DNA of 64,000 bases from Streptococcus uberis. GTDB lineage: Bacteria; Bacillota; Bacilli; Lactobacillales; Streptococcaceae. The stretch covers positions 62,001 through 126,000 of the forward strand of contig NZ_JRQN01000002.1 of the NCBI RefSeq assembly GCF_000785785.1, written 5' to 3'. Below are positions 1-9,274 of this stretch, one piece after another. The position numbers were made by a program, and so were the translations under genes. How positions within the stretch are numbered: the stretch's first letter is position 1; every line of letters begins with the position of its first letter. Under the pieces are notes generated by a model. It did no database searches and was not told the origin of the DNA. It was given only the letters and a program-made list of their open reading frames with translations.

Positions 1-2164
1 CTTCTTTAAGGTCCATTACGTTCAAGTTAACGTGTTGTCCACCGTTTTCGAAGTAGCCATCAAGAACAGTTACTAAGTTATCAACTTGTTCGTCAAATGT
101 TTTACCAAGTGCGCGTGGTGAAACTTGAGTAGTCAATGAGATACCATCGTTAGCGTGTGAAAAGTCAAGTTTAGCTAATGAGTTCAAGTTTTGTAACCAA
201 CCACCTTTGGCTTTGTTAGATGGGTTAGCACCTGGTGAGAAGAATTCAACTTTACTTGTGTTAGTTGTTCCATCTTCATTTAAGAATACACCACGGTGAA
301 CTGGAGAGTTACCAGTTTGTTTAGAGTAAGCAACGTTTGATGTGATTGTAAGAAGTGAAACTGAAGCTTCTGCGTTCTTGTAAAGTTTGTGGCTTGCTAG
401 ACGTGAATGGTAAGCTTCCATCAACCATTTAGCGATATCATCAACACGGTCATCATCTTCACCGAAGCGTGGGAATTCACCAGTTACTTCATAGTCGTAG
501 ATGTAGCCATTTTCGTCGCGGATAGTTTTAACTGTAGCATATTTGATTGCTGACAACGTATCAACAGTATTTGCGAAACCACAGATACCGAATCCCATGT
601 TAGCACGTTGTTTACTTGGCAAGAAAGCCATTTGAACCGCTTCGTAGTTATATTTATCAGTCATGTAGTGGATGATATTAAGGGCATCTACATAAGTGTC
701 TGTCAACCAGTCAAGGGATTTTTCGAAGTTAGCCATAACGTCATCGTAGTTAAGGATTTCAGAAGTGATTGGTTCAACAACATTAAATACTTTGTAGTCT
801 CTATGAACATCGTCGTAACCACCGTTAAGGCCTGTAAGTAGAGCTTTAAGAACGTTAACACGTGCACCGAAGTATTGGATGTTATGACGTTGGTCTTCGT
901 TTTCTGGGTCAAGTGGAGATACACAACATGAGATACATGACATTTCGCCGTATCCCTCTTTAGCCATAGTTGTAACACCTTCATATTGGATTGAAGAGTG
1001 TTTATGACTCATTGTCATACAATAGCGACGGAAAGTATGTGGTAATTGGTCAGTCCAAAGAACTGTTAAGTTTGGTTCTGGGGAGTTACCGATGTTATCA
1101 AGAGTGTTCAAGAAACGGTAGTCCATTTTAGTAACACGGTGACGACCGTCGTTACCCATACCAGCCATAGATGTTGTGATAAATGTCGGGTCACCTGAGT
1201 AAAGTGCATCGTAAGCTTTTGTACGACCAAATTTAACAGTACGTAATTTAAGAACGAAATCATCTACAAATTCTTGGATTTCTGATTCAGTAAATGTTCC
1301 ACGTGCTAAGTCGCGTTCTGCAAAGATATCAAGAACGATTGGCACCCGTCCAAGAGATGTAGCAGCACCATTGATGACACGACATACAGCCATGAATGCA
1401 ATGTTAACCCATTGGATGGCTTCTTTAACATTTTCAGCAGGACGACGAACATCAACTCCGTAAAGATCACCAAGTTTAGCAACTTCACCAAGTGCTTGGT
1501 ATTGTAAATTAATTTCTTCGCGTAAACGGATTGACTCTTCATCAATTTCAGTGATTGAGTTCCAGTCGTTTACTTTTTCTTGCATCAAGTAGTCTGCACC
1601 GTAAACAGCAAGACGAGCATAAACACCGATGATACGTCCACGTGAGTAGGCATCTGGAAGACCGGTTACAGTGTGAGCGTGACGTGCGCGACGAATGTTT
1701 GAAGTATAGGCCCGGAAGATACCATCATTAACTGTTGTTACATATTTTGTGAAGATTTCATGTACAGCTGGGTCAGGTTCATAGCCATTTTCTTTAAGAG
1801 TAGTTTCCGCCATACGGATACCACCTTTTGGCATGAAGTTTAATTTGAACAATTCATCATTTTGGATACCGTAAATAACTTCATTTTCTTTGTCGATATA
1901 TCCAGCAGGAATCCCAGCGATTGATGAAGGACGAGTATCATACGGGAAGCGAGTTGCTTCATAATTTGCTTTAGTTTCTTCGATTACTTTTTTAATGTGA
2001 AGTGAACGTTCAGTTGCTCCAGCTAAGAAAGTTTCGTCACCATCATAAGGTGTGTAGTTAGCTTGAACGAAACGAGAGACACTTGCTTTTTCTTTCCAGT
2101 CTGTTCCTTTAAAGCCTTCCCAAGCCTTTTCAAAAACATCTGAGTTAGTTTTTACAGTTGCCAT
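1..2164 (-). CDS. pflB: Formate acetyltransferase (pyruvate formate-lyase), C-terminus cut by window edge
   Basis: Glycyl-radical enzyme converting pyruvate and CoA to formate and acetyl-CoA in anaerobic mixed-acid fermentation. The frame starts at ATG 2164 behind a TCTCCT complement (AGGAGA Shine-Dalgarno) and stays open for about 721 codons to base 1. The adjacent catalytic cysteines are seen in SCISCCVSP near residue 413. Streptococcal PFL is about 775 residues, so roughly the last 50, including the glycyl-radical loop (RVSGYAV type), lie outside the window. N-terminal and central blocks such as GGIRMAE and [20 protein letters not shown] are typical of the family. The gene stands alone with its own promoter. 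Identity is secure; completeness cannot be judged. Confidence 0.96.
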   Translation of the reverse strand, partial: MATVKTNSDVFEKAWEGFKGTDWKEKASVSRFVQANYTPYDGDETFLAGATERSLHIKKVIEETKANYEATRFPYDTRPSSIAGIPAGYIDKENEVIYGIQNDELFKLNFMPKGGIRMAETTLKENGYEPDPAVHEIFTKYVTTVNDGIFRAYTSNIRRARHAHTVTGLPDAYSRGRIIGVYARLAVYGADYLMQEKVNDWNSITEIDEESIRLREEINLQYQALGEVAKLGDLYGVDVRRPAENVKEAIQWVNIAFMAVCRVINGAATSLGRVPIVLDIFAERDLARGTFTESEIQEFVDDFVLKLRTVKFGRTKAYDALYSGDPTFITTSMAGMGNDGRHRVTKMDYRFLNTLDNIGNSPEPNLTVLWTDQLPHTFRRYCMTMSHKHSSIQYEGVTTMAKEGYGEMSCISCCVSPLDPENEDQRHNIQYFGARVNVLKALLTGLNGGYDDVHRDYKVFNVVEPITSEILNYDDVMANFEKSLDWLTDTYVDALNIIHYMTDKYNYEAVQMAFLPSKQRANMGFGICGFANTVDTLSAIKYATVKTIRDENGYIYDYEVTGEFPRFGEDDDRVDDIAKWLMEAYHSRLASHKLYKNAEASVSLLTITSNVAYSKQTGNSPVHRGVFLNEDGTTNTSKVEFFSPGANPSNKAKGGWLQNLNSLAKLDFSHANDGISLTTQVSPRALGKTFDEQVDNLVTVLDGYFENGGQHVNLNVMDLKE

Positions 2165-2186
2165 TTATTTTCTCCTTTAAATTCTA

Positions 2187-2203
2187 GTAACAGTATCTGT
2201 TAC
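2187..2203. promoter_or_regulatory. Perfect 17-bp palindrome in the pflB 5' untranslated region
   Basis: GTAACAG-TAT-CTGTTAC is a perfect inverted repeat with 7-bp arms lying between the pflB promoter and its Shine-Dalgarno. It could be a repressor operator or an mRNA hairpin. It does not match the Rex (TTGTGAA-type) consensus, so the binding protein is unknown. Confidence 0.5.
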
Positions 2204-2220
2204 ACTTACAAACATAGTTT

Positions 2221-2248
2221 ATCATACAGGAAACGGTTTCCCAAGCAA
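2221..2248 (-). promoter_or_regulatory. pflB promoter with cre-like site between -35 and -10
   Basis: On the minus strand a -35 TTGCTT (2248-2243) and -10 TATGAT (2226-2221) are 16 bp apart. The spacer contains the near-palindrome AGGAAACGGTTTCC (2228-2241), which matches 11 of 14 positions of the CcpA cre consensus TGWAANCGNTNWCA. CcpA control of pfl is known in other streptococci; here it is an inference from the site. Confidence 0.55.
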
Positions 2249-2322
2249 ATTTCTTGACAAATCTTCAATTCTTTTATAATACAGTTCGAAATAGTCCAAA
2301 AATCTGTATTATATGATTAAAA

Positions 2323-2351
2323 TTGAACAGTTTAGTCAATAAAGGTATAAT
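2323..2351 (+). promoter_or_regulatory. dinB promoter
   Basis: TTGAAC (2323-2328), a 17-bp spacer and a perfect TATAAT (2346-2351) lie 17 bp before the dinB start. A second candidate, TTGACA 2254-2259 and TATAAT 2275-2280, has a short 15-bp spacer. Confidence 0.7.
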
Positions 2352-2368
2352 GGTGACAGAGGTATATT

Positions 2369-3463
2369 ATGCTTATTTTCCCACTAATAAATGACACATC
2401 ACGCAAAATAATCCATATTGACATGGATGCTTTTTTTGCTGCTGTGGAAATTCGTGATAATCCTAGTTTGCATGGGAAAGCAGTTATTATTGCCAGGGAC
2501 CCTCGTGAAACTGGTGGCCGTGGTGTAGTCTCCACCTGTAGTTATGAAGCAAGGGAGTTTGGTATTCACTCAGCAATGAGTTCAAAGGAAGCTTATGAGC
2601 GGTGTCCGCAGGCGGTCTTCATTTCTGGTAATTATGCTAAATATAGGGAAGTTGGTGCTCAGATTCGTCAGATTTTTAAACGGTATACGGACTTAGTAGA
2701 ACCTATGTCAATTGATGAAGCCTACCTTGATGTGACCGAAAACAAATTAGGTATTAAATCTGCTTTGAAAATAGCAAAGCTGATTCAGCATGATATTTGG
2801 ACAGAATTGCATTTGACCTGTTCAGCGGGTGTTTCCTACAATAAGTTTCTCGCCAAATTAGCTAGTGATTATAAAAAACCGCATGGTTTAACACTTATTC
2901 TTCCTGAGGATGCGCAGCGCTTTCTTTCGGACTTACCAATTGAAAAATTCCACGGTGTAGGTAAAAAGTCAGTAGAAAAACTGCATGAAATGGGTGTATA
3001 CAAAGGGGAAGAGTTGCTACTTCTGACAGAGATGACCTTAATCGACCAATTTGGTCGTTTTGGATTTGACCTCTACCGCAAAGCCAGAGGGATTAGTCAA
3101 TCACCAGTGAAACCTAATCGGATTCGAAAATCAATTGGTAGTGAACGCACTTATGCAAAGCTCTTATATAATGAGGGGGATATAAAAGCTGAAATTAGCA
3201 AAAATAGTAAACGCGTAGCTGATTTAATGGAAAAAAATGATAAGCTCGGAAAGATAGTTATTTTGAAGGTTCGTTACTCTGATTTTTCAACCTTGACCAA
3301 GCGTCTTAGTCTAGAAGAATTGACCCGTGATTTTGATGTTATTAATCAAAAAGCGCTTGATATTTTTGATAGTCTTGATGAAAATGACAGCGGCGTGCGT
3401 TTATTAGGAGTAACCATGTCAGGACTTGATGATAAGCAACTTGATATTTCTTTAGAGATATAA
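2369..3463 (+). CDS. dinB: DNA polymerase IV (Y-family translesion polymerase)
   Basis: Error-prone Y-family polymerase that extends past lesions and misaligned termini. The 364 residues are full length. The metal-binding blocks are visible: [12 protein letters not shown] around residues 17-27 and the SIDEAYLDV motif near 114-122. A helix-hairpin-helix-like segment ([17 protein letters not shown]) follows, then the little-finger region. GAGG lies about 8 bases before ATG 2369. It is transcribed away from pflB from its own promoter and ends in a hairpin shared with the convergent gene. No LexA/DinR-type operator was recognised in front of it. Confidence 0.95.
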   Translation: MLIFPLINDTSRKIIHIDMDAFFAAVEIRDNPSLHGKAVIIARDPRETGGRGVVSTCSYEAREFGIHSAMSSKEAYERCPQAVFISGNYAKYREVGAQIRQIFKRYTDLVEPMSIDEAYLDVTENKLGIKSALKIAKLIQHDIWTELHLTCSAGVSYNKFLAKLASDYKKPHGLTLILPEDAQRFLSDLPIEKFHGVGKKSVEKLHEMGVYKGEELLLLTEMTLIDQFGRFGFDLYRKARGISQSPVKPNRIRKSIGSERTYAKLLYNEGDIKAEISKNSKRVADLMEKNDKLGKIVILKVRYSDFSTLTKRLSLEELTRDFDVINQKALDIFDSLDENDSGVRLLGVTMSGLDDKQLDISLEI

Positions 3464-3487
3464 AAAACGCCACGTGGGCGTTTTTTT
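3461..3487. terminator. Bidirectional terminator between dinB and the membrane-protein gene
   Basis: AACGCC-ACGTG-GGCGTT with an A-run before and a T7 run after, so it can work on both strands. It overlaps both stop codons. Confidence 0.8.
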
Positions 3488-3965
3488 ATGCGTCTATTTC
3501 TTCGCTATTGTCATCAGTTTCTTTGTTGTTTAATGTTTTTGCTTTTGAAAAAGCAAAGTAATAAAGAGTCAAGAAGATTATTTGGATGACTATAGCAACT
3601 ATTGAAGGTTGCGCAGTAAGGATTGAAATCAAGTTTACAGTTACCAAGCCGAATCCTAATAGGTAGGGTAAAAGTGAAATTTCTAAACGATTTTTAATTT
3701 TCTTGTGATTGAGGATACAAAAAACAATGATACCAATTGTTAAAAGTATAGAAAGTACGGAAATGAAGATTGCAAATGGTGACATGGCTTGTTCAATAAC
3801 GGCAAGTTTCTCAGTGGGAATAGATGATTTGAATTCGTCATTTCCTAGGAAGAGAATCATTAATACCAATCCAATGACTGATAAAATCGCTAGAATGGTA
3901 TTAAGGACAATAATAAAAATATTTAGTGTTTTAAGTGACTGACGCACTTTTTCATAAGATATCAT
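3486..3965 (-). CDS. Small integral membrane protein, function unknown
   Basis: I do not recognise the family. The start at 3965 (MISYEKVRQ) is chosen because GGAGG lies 4 bases upstream on that strand; an in-frame ATG at 3989 lacks such a site. The 159 residues contain four hydrophobic segments: roughly residues 15-40, 62-84, 97-117 and 120-137. A short charged tail ends in DDNSEEIDA. The N-terminal SYEKVRQSLKTL is amphipathic and cytosolic in the likely topology. It sits convergent to dinB and downstream of recD2 on the same strand, about 80 bp away, with no clear functional link. Confidence 0.75.
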   Translation of the reverse strand: MISYEKVRQSLKTLNIFIIVLNTILAILSVIGLVLMILFLGNDEFKSSIPTEKLAVIEQAMSPFAIFISVLSILLTIGIIVFCILNHKKIKNRLEISLLPYLLGFGLVTVNLISILTAQPSIVAIVIQIIFLTLYYFAFSKAKTLNNKETDDNSEEIDA

Positions 3966-4044
3966 AAAACCTCCAAAATTTGTATGCAATTAATAATACA
4001 ACACAAGTATAGCATAGTTTTGCCACTTACAACATAGCAATTAC

Positions 4045-6474
4045 TTATTTTTTAAAAAATTTTTCAAAATCTGCTTCTGTCAGACCGATTAAGGGGTCAA
4101 TAGTCATCAAATTGTCTAAACTTAAAATAGATGTTTGAGCTATATCAGTAGGGGGCTTGGATGAGGTAGAGGTAACTTCACTTGTAGAACCCACGTCATC
4201 AGCAGTAGAACTGATAGATAAAGAGTCTTCACTTTCAGTTTTTTTAGAATTTTCGTGTATTAAGTCTTCTGTTTTGTTTGTGAATCGTTGCACGAGAAAG
4301 GTTTTGCGTTTGTCACCTTCATTTTTGATGGCAAAGTCAAAAGCTGAGTACTCTCCCAGTAAAATCAATTTACTCTTAGATCTTGTGACAGCCGTATAAA
4401 TTAGATTCCGTTGAAGCATCCGCCCACTTTGACGAGTTATAGGTAAAATGACGACTTGGAATTCACTCCCTTGCGATTTATGGATACTCATGGCATAAGC
4501 TAACGTGATTTTTAACCATTCGTTTCGAGGATAAGTTACCTCGGAACCATCAAAGTCCATCACAATTTCATCTTGTTTTGATTCGGTGTACTTTGCTGGA
4601 ACTAGGTCGATAATATAACCGATATCTCCATTAAAAACGTTTAACTGAGTATCGTTAACTAAATGTAAAATTTTGTCCCCTTTTCTGAAACGCATGTCAT
4701 TAAAGAGAAACTCTGTACGATTGTCTAAAGGATTGAGTAAGTCCTGCATTAATTGGTTGAGATTAGTGATGCCGGCTTGGCCTTTATACATTGGAGCTAA
4801 GATTTGAATTTCATCAGCTGGGATACCACTCTTGACTGCTGATGCAACAATTTTGGTGACCATGGTGGGTATGTGTTGTGGCATAGCCTCAAAGTAAGAG
4901 CGGTCAGCTTTTTTATCGCGAAAGTCGACTGGTAGTAAGCCTTGTCGCATTTGGTTTGCTAAATTAACAATGGTTGAATCTGTAGACTGTCGGAAAATTT
5001 TACGGAGGGCGATTTGTGGTAGACTGCTAATTTTTAATAAGTCAGCTAAGACTTGCCCTGGCCCCACAGAAGGTAATTGATCACTGTCGCCGACTATGAC
5101 GATTTGTGTGTTAGACGAAATGGCGCCTAATAATTGATTGGCTAACCAAGTGTCAACCATGGAGAACTCATCAACAACAAGTAACTTGCAATCTAAATAA
5201 TCTTCCATGGCTTGGTAATCATTGTCACCATTTAGTCCAAGGTGTCGGTGGATGGTTGCACTTGGTAAGCCAGTCAGTTCATTAATTCGTCTGGCAGCCC
5301 GACCAGTCGGTGCTGCTAAAACAATTGGTAAATCCTTTTTATTTAAATCAATTTGATTGATGCGAGCGTAGGCTTCTAAAATGCCTCTGATAACAGTTGT
5401 TTTACCTGTTCCTGGCCCGCCAGTTAGAATGAAAACCTTACTTGTTAAAGCTCGATAAATTGCATCCTTTTGGATTTGATCGTAAGTAATAGCAAAGTCA
5501 TTTTCGATGGCTTTGATTTCTTTGGCAATCGTTTCTTGCGATGTTTGATTCTCAAAAGGGGTATCAAGCAATCGTTGTAGATGTGACTTGATTCCCTCTT
5601 CAGCAGAATATAAGGAGGCATCAAAAATCTTTGTTCCAGCATTATAAACTTTTTGATCAGTAATTAGTTGGCTTAATTCTTGGGCAACTTGTGCAGGATC
5701 GCATGCAATTTGGCGAGAATCTTCTAATAAATCAATGGCATAGGCCAGCAAATCACGAGCTTCAATATAGGTATCGCCTTGATTGATAGATTGCTCTAAT
5801 AAACTGTGGAGAAGTGCAGCTCGGAAGCGTTCGGGTGCAGTATCAGCAATGCCTATTTCTTGAGCTAACTTGTCGGCCATTTTAAAGCCAATTCCTTGAA
5901 TATCCTCAACAAGTTGATAGGGATTGGATTTAACGCGTTCAACGGCTTCTTCTTTATACTGATCATAAATTTGGAAGGCCATCCGATTAGATAAGCCTAG
6001 TTCTACCAGGGCTGCGATAATTTGCTCTGTCCCATAATTGATTCTTAGCTTGGCAACAAAAGCTTCTCGGTTAGCTTTGGAAAATCCATTAATCGTTTCT
6101 AATTGGCTTGGGTCTTCTAGAATTTTATCAATGGTATTATCGCCGTACAAGCTGATAATTTTTTCAGCGGTTTTTTTACCAATTCCTTTAAAGTGATCAC
6201 TTGCAAAGTATTTGATTAATCCTGATCTACTCGGTTTAGCGCGCTGGTAACGGCTAAGTTGAAGTTGTTGCCCATACTTTGGGTGTTGGCTTAGTTGGCC
6301 CCAGAATGTGTAATCCTCACCTTCCATGATGTCTGCCATAGTGCCCGTGATGATAATCTCAAACTCATCAAAATCACTATCAGTGTCTTCAATCATAAGC
6401 GTTAATATTTTAAAAAAATTGCTACTATTTTCAAAGATGATGCGGTCCACGGTTCCGGAAAAGAAATATTCCAT
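4045..6474 (-). CDS. recD2: ATP-dependent RecD2-type DNA helicase (SF1B)
   Basis: RecBC-independent 5'-3' helicase implicated in genome integrity in Firmicutes. The 809 residues are in the family's range. An N-terminal OB-like part is followed by helix-hairpin-helix segments (FKGIGKKTAEKI, LVEDIQGIGFKMADKL). The helicase core follows with Walker A GGPGTGKTT near residue 352, VVDEFSMVD (motif II), GDSDQLPSVGPG (motif III) and the C-terminal LAYAMSIHKSQGSEF block (SH3-like insert and motif V/VI region). An AAAGGA Shine-Dalgarno precedes ATG 6474. The last 80 residues are Ser/Thr-rich and low-complexity. No promoter of its own is obvious; lepB and rnhC lie upstream on the same strand, with a repeat element between. 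Confidence 0.94.
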   Translation of the reverse strand: MEYFFSGTVDRIIFENSSNFFKILTLMIEDTDSDFDEFEIIITGTMADIMEGEDYTFWGQLSQHPKYGQQLQLSRYQRAKPSRSGLIKYFASDHFKGIGKKTAEKIISLYGDNTIDKILEDPSQLETINGFSKANREAFVAKLRINYGTEQIIAALVELGLSNRMAFQIYDQYKEEAVERVKSNPYQLVEDIQGIGFKMADKLAQEIGIADTAPERFRAALLHSLLEQSINQGDTYIEARDLLAYAIDLLEDSRQIACDPAQVAQELSQLITDQKVYNAGTKIFDASLYSAEEGIKSHLQRLLDTPFENQTSQETIAKEIKAIENDFAITYDQIQKDAIYRALTSKVFILTGGPGTGKTTVIRGILEAYARINQIDLNKKDLPIVLAAPTGRAARRINELTGLPSATIHRHLGLNGDNDYQAMEDYLDCKLLVVDEFSMVDTWLANQLLGAISSNTQIVIVGDSDQLPSVGPGQVLADLLKISSLPQIALRKIFRQSTDSTIVNLANQMRQGLLPVDFRDKKADRSYFEAMPQHIPTMVTKIVASAVKSGIPADEIQILAPMYKGQAGITNLNQLMQDLLNPLDNRTEFLFNDMRFRKGDKILHLVNDTQLNVFNGDIGYIIDLVPAKYTESKQDEIVMDFDGSEVTYPRNEWLKITLAYAMSIHKSQGSEFQVVILPITRQSGRMLQRNLIYTAVTRSKSKLILLGEYSAFDFAIKNEGDKRKTFLVQRFTNKTEDLIHENSKKTESEDSLSISSTADDVGSTSEVTSTSSKPPTDIAQTSILSLDNLMTIDPLIGLTEADFEKFFKK

Positions 6475-6506
6475 GTCATATCCTTTCTAAGGAAATGCCT
6501 AATTTA

Positions 6507-6680
6507 GAGAGTGGGACAAAAATCAGTAATTTCTTAGAAATTTGATTTTGTCGTCCCACCTCCGCAAAGTTTAGTAGAGCTGTAAAAGTTGATTTTCAAC
6601 GTATTAGAACCCACTCAACCACTGCCTTACATACATAAATCTATAAAAAAATTGAGACTGAGAACATTTTGTCCCAGACT
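6507..6680. repeat. Streptococcal intergenic repeat carrying a terminator
   Basis: The element starts AGAGTGGGACAAAA and ends with the inverted counterpart TTTTGTCCCAGACTC. An inner stem pairs GTGGGAC (6511-6517) with GTCCCAC near 6551-6557. Read on the minus strand, the lepB-proximal end is a hairpin followed by a T-run, so it can terminate lepB. The segment ccactgcctta to the end is repeated in opposite orientation at 49581-49650. GTGGGAC-bounded repeats of this kind are widespread between genes in streptococci. Confidence 0.7.
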
Positions 6681-6686
6681 CCTGAC

Positions 6687-7280
6687 TTATTTTAAAAAAT
6701 TGATACGGTTAAATGGCCAAAAACGGAATTTAACTTCGCCGATTAAATTTTTGGCTTTAAAGGTTCCTACTTCTCGACTATCCTTTGAGACGATACGGTC
6801 ATCACCTAGTAGGAAGTATTCTCCTTTAGGAACAGATACTGAAAAACTAGTTTGCCCTTGGCTATCCGTTGTAAAGGCATTTGAGTTTCTTGCCAATTCT
6901 TGGAATAGACTACTGTAAGAATAGGTTTTTTGAAGTTTATCTTTCTTGAATAGCGCAATAAATTTTTCCAGATAGCTCTCTTTGGTCTGTTTGCCATTGA
7001 TATAGAGGGTATCGTTTTTGTATTCAATTGTGTCACCAGGTAATCCGATAACACGTTTGACAATTTCTTTTTTAACACCATTTTCTGTTTCTTGAGCAAC
7101 GACAATGTCAAAACGGTCAATTTTAGCTTGGTTAAAGACAATTAATCGTTCCCCATGAGCAAGTGTTGGGTCCATTGAATGCCCATCTACTTTTACAGGT
7201 TGCCAAATGAAAAGGCGGCTAAGTCCAAAAATAAGCATAAACAGGGTGAATAACCCCCATTCTTTAATAAATTTTTTCAT
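6687..7280 (-). CDS. lepB: Signal peptidase I
   Basis: Membrane-anchored serine protease that removes signal peptides from Sec-exported proteins. The 197-residue protein has one N-terminal membrane segment (about residues 8-26). The catalytic Ser is S35 in GHSMDPT and the Lys is about K75 in VKRVIGLPGD, with the family block LLGDDRIVSKDSREVG near the C-terminus. AAGGAG lies just before ATG 7280 and overlaps the end of the rnhC frame, so the two are likely translationally coupled. The rnhC-lepB pairing is common in streptococci. Confidence 0.95.
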   Translation of the reverse strand: MKKFIKEWGLFTLFMLIFGLSRLFIWQPVKVDGHSMDPTLAHGERLIVFNQAKIDRFDIVVAQETENGVKKEIVKRVIGLPGDTIEYKNDTLYINGKQTKESYLEKFIALFKKDKLQKTYSYSSLFQELARNSNAFTTDSQGQTSFSVSVPKGEYFLLGDDRIVSKDSREVGTFKAKNLIGEVKFRFWPFNRINFLK

Positions 7281-7288
7281 GATACTCC

Positions 7289-8202
7289 TTATGGTAATTT
7301 CTTAGCTAGACCAAGAGCTTTCTTGGTATTTGCAAAATGTAATTTGGCACTAAATTCTAAGGCTGCCATGCCATAGGCTTCAAGCAATTTAGAAGCGACT
7401 TGGTCAGACCGTTTGCCAGCACCACTTGGTAATTGATAACCTAATTCTGCACCTAAATCCTTTAAATTTTCTAAAAAAAGATTTCTAGCAATAATCGAAC
7501 TGACTGCAACGGCAAGGTAATCACTTTCAGCTTTCTCTTGGAAAGTTAATGGATTCCTAAACTGATTTTTTTCTTTTTTTAAGTGTTTTTGGTAATTGGC
7601 TTGACTGGTGAAGGCGTCAATGACAATTTTATCGGCTGTCACGCCCTCTTTTAGCAGTAAAAAGATAGCTTGATTATGGAGTGCCACTTTGACAGACACG
7701 GCATTATAAGGCTTGTCTGGTCCAACCATTTGATTATATTTTTTAGGGGACAATAGCAGAGCTTTGTGAGGTATTCTTGCTTCCAATAGTGGTGCAATGT
7801 GTTGAATTTTTGGATCTGTTAAGTTTTTTGAGTCATCAACTCCTAATTCTTTCAGATAGGGATGGTCTTCTGGGGTAACAAAGCTAGCTACTACGGCAAT
7901 GCCCCCAAAATAAGAGCCGTTGCCTACCTCATCGCTTCCTATCAGGCAAGGTTTTGGTTTTTAGAGCTATCCATTCCCCCAAGAGAAGAAGTAGGAGTTT
8001 GATAACCAAACTCAGTAGCAACATCCTGCGATGCAGTTCCTTGAAAAACCAGCTTGCCTGAGGTATATAATAATATAGTGACCCCTTGGTACTTTGCGCA
8101 AAAGGCTACATAGGGATTGTTATTAGCGGTTTGATAGGCATTCAGACGATTTAAAAGCTCTGCTTTTTGAGGACCGTCTATTTTCATCACAATGGTTTCC
8201 AT
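7289..8202 (-). pseudogene. rnhC: Ribonuclease HIII, one frameshift as read
   Basis: Removes RNA from RNA:DNA hybrids, replacing RNase HI in many Firmicutes. The N-terminal substrate-binding domain (METIVMKIDGPQ to about residue 83) runs into TGA just after SSKNQNLA, near 7943. The neighbouring frame continues with the catalytic block [15 protein letters not shown], then DDSKNLTD, and later [15 protein letters not shown], to stop 7289. Restoring one base near 7943-7950 rejoins the domains into an ordinary protein of about 304 residues. Because all catalytic acids persist in frame on both sides, recent mutation or an assembly error is more likely than long decay. It is divergent from zapA. Confidence 0.88.
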
Positions 8203-8273
8203 AGAAGATATTCTATCATAAATTAGTTTGTCCTGGGTAGTTTATCTTCTTACAATCTGATTAAGTTTGTTAT

Positions 8274-8302
8274 TTTACGAAAGTTTGAAATTAAGGTATA
8301 AT
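8274..8302 (+). promoter_or_regulatory. zapA-cvpA promoter
   Basis: TTTACG (8274-8279), a 17-bp spacer and TATAAT (8297-8302) precede an AGAGG Shine-Dalgarno and ATG 8320. Confidence 0.65.
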
Positions 8303-8319
8303 GCTATAAGAGGTATCCT

Positions 8320-8628
8320 ATGAATAGTAAGAATCGTTACAAGTTCACATTTGGTGAAAAGACATTAACCTTAACGACTGACAAAGACAATCTCTTTATG
8401 GAAGAAGTTGAACGTGTTGCCACAGAGAAGTATAAAGCAATCAAAGATAAGTTGCCAGAGGCTGACAGTGAAACAGTAGCTATATTGATGGCCATCAACT
8501 CCTTATCAACGCAGTTGAAACGTGAGATTGAAGTTGAAAAAATTGAGCAAGAGATTAGCCAATTACGTCAAAAAACCTTAGAGGGTATACAAGAAAAAGC
8601 TAATCAAGCTGATTTAGGTGAGGAGTAG
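8320..8628 (+). CDS. zapA: ZapA-like cell division protein
   Basis: A 102-residue soluble protein. The first half (NRYKFTFGEKTLTLTTD) looks like the beta-strand head of ZapA. The second half is an Ala/Glu-rich helix suited to coiled-coil dimerisation (VAILMAINSLSTQLKREIEVEKIEQEISQLR region). ZapA cross-links FtsZ filaments at the septum. Context supports the call: Bacillus has the same order rnhC, zapA, cvpA (yshB) and mutS2. The gene ends 2 bp before cvpA, so the two form an operon. Sequence similarity alone would be weak evidence for this short protein. Confidence 0.75.
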   Translation: MNSKNRYKFTFGEKTLTLTTDKDNLFMEEVERVATEKYKAIKDKLPEADSETVAILMAINSLSTQLKREIEVEKIEQEISQLRQKTLEGIQEKANQADLGEE

Positions 8629-8630
8629 TT

Positions 8631-9175
8631 ATGCTGTCACTTCTCATTCTTTTGGTGGTGCTTTGGAATTTTTATATTGGTTACCATCGAGGCATTATTT
8701 TACAATCTTTCTATGTTATTGGTATTGTGCTTTCTCTTTTTGTTGCTAGTCAGCATTACCAAAGTTTAGCTAATAACATTGCTTTATGGGTTCCCTATTC
8801 AAATCCTACTGAAGGTGTCACTGTTTATTTCTTCAAAGATGTTTCTCTTTTTGATTTGAGCAAAGTCTATTATGCAGGTATTGCATTCTTTATTATTTTT
8901 CTGGCTTGTTATGCCTTATTCGTTTGATAGGCATCTTAACTTATTTTTTCCCTATTGACTATTTTGATAATATAAAGACCAATATTATTGCGGGTATCAT
9001 CGCTAGTTTAGTGATTCTACTTGTTTGTGCAATGGGGTTGAGTATCCTTGCAACAGTTCCGTCGGAAACTGTCCAATCACAATTACATCATCATTTTTTA
9101 ACGCGATTTTTAATTGAACATTTTCCGCCAGTGACAACGATGATTAGAGAGTTGTGGATAACAAAAGTATTATAG
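8631..9175 (+). pseudogene. cvpA: CvpA family membrane protein, one frameshift as read
   Basis: CvpA proteins are small inner-membrane proteins, linked in enterobacteria to colicin V production and envelope stability. The first frame gives MLSLLILLVVLWNFYIGYHRG and further membrane segments to about residue 98, then hits TGA at about 8925. The adjacent frame continues smoothly (RLIGILTYFFPIDY, then VILLVCAMGLSIL) to TAG 9175. One extra base near 8918-8926 would restore a protein of about 181 residues with four membrane segments, normal for the family. It follows zapA by 2 bp and precedes mutS2. Confidence 0.83.
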
Positions 9176-9189
9176 AAGTTGGGACAGGA

Positions 9190-9216
9190 ACCCATGAGGA
9201 CTTTGTCCTCATGGGT
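9190..9216. terminator. Strong hairpin after cvpA (terminator-like, no T-run)
   Basis: Perfect 12-bp arms ACCCATGAGGAC and GTCCTCATGGGT with a TTT loop. Flanking GGGACAG and CTGTCT can extend the stem. The GGGACA edge resembles the streptococcal intergenic repeat at 6507-6680. No uridine run follows. Confidence 0.55.
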
Positions 9217-9238
9217 GTCTGTCTACTCACTTTAGTCA

Positions 9239-9267
9239 TTCATTTTAACGCGAATTTAGGGTATAAT
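9239..9267 (+). promoter_or_regulatory. mutS2 promoter abutting the start codon
   Basis: A perfect TATAAT at 9262-9267 has a weak -35 (TTCATT, 9239-9244) at 17 bp. The expected transcription start is near 9274, which is the mutS2 start itself, implying a leaderless or nearly leaderless mRNA. Confidence 0.5.
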
Positions 9268-9274
9268 GATGTCT

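Noticed and set aside
608-984. Open frames on both strands inside pflB
   Set aside because: They are out-of-frame readings of the continuous pflB coding sequence.
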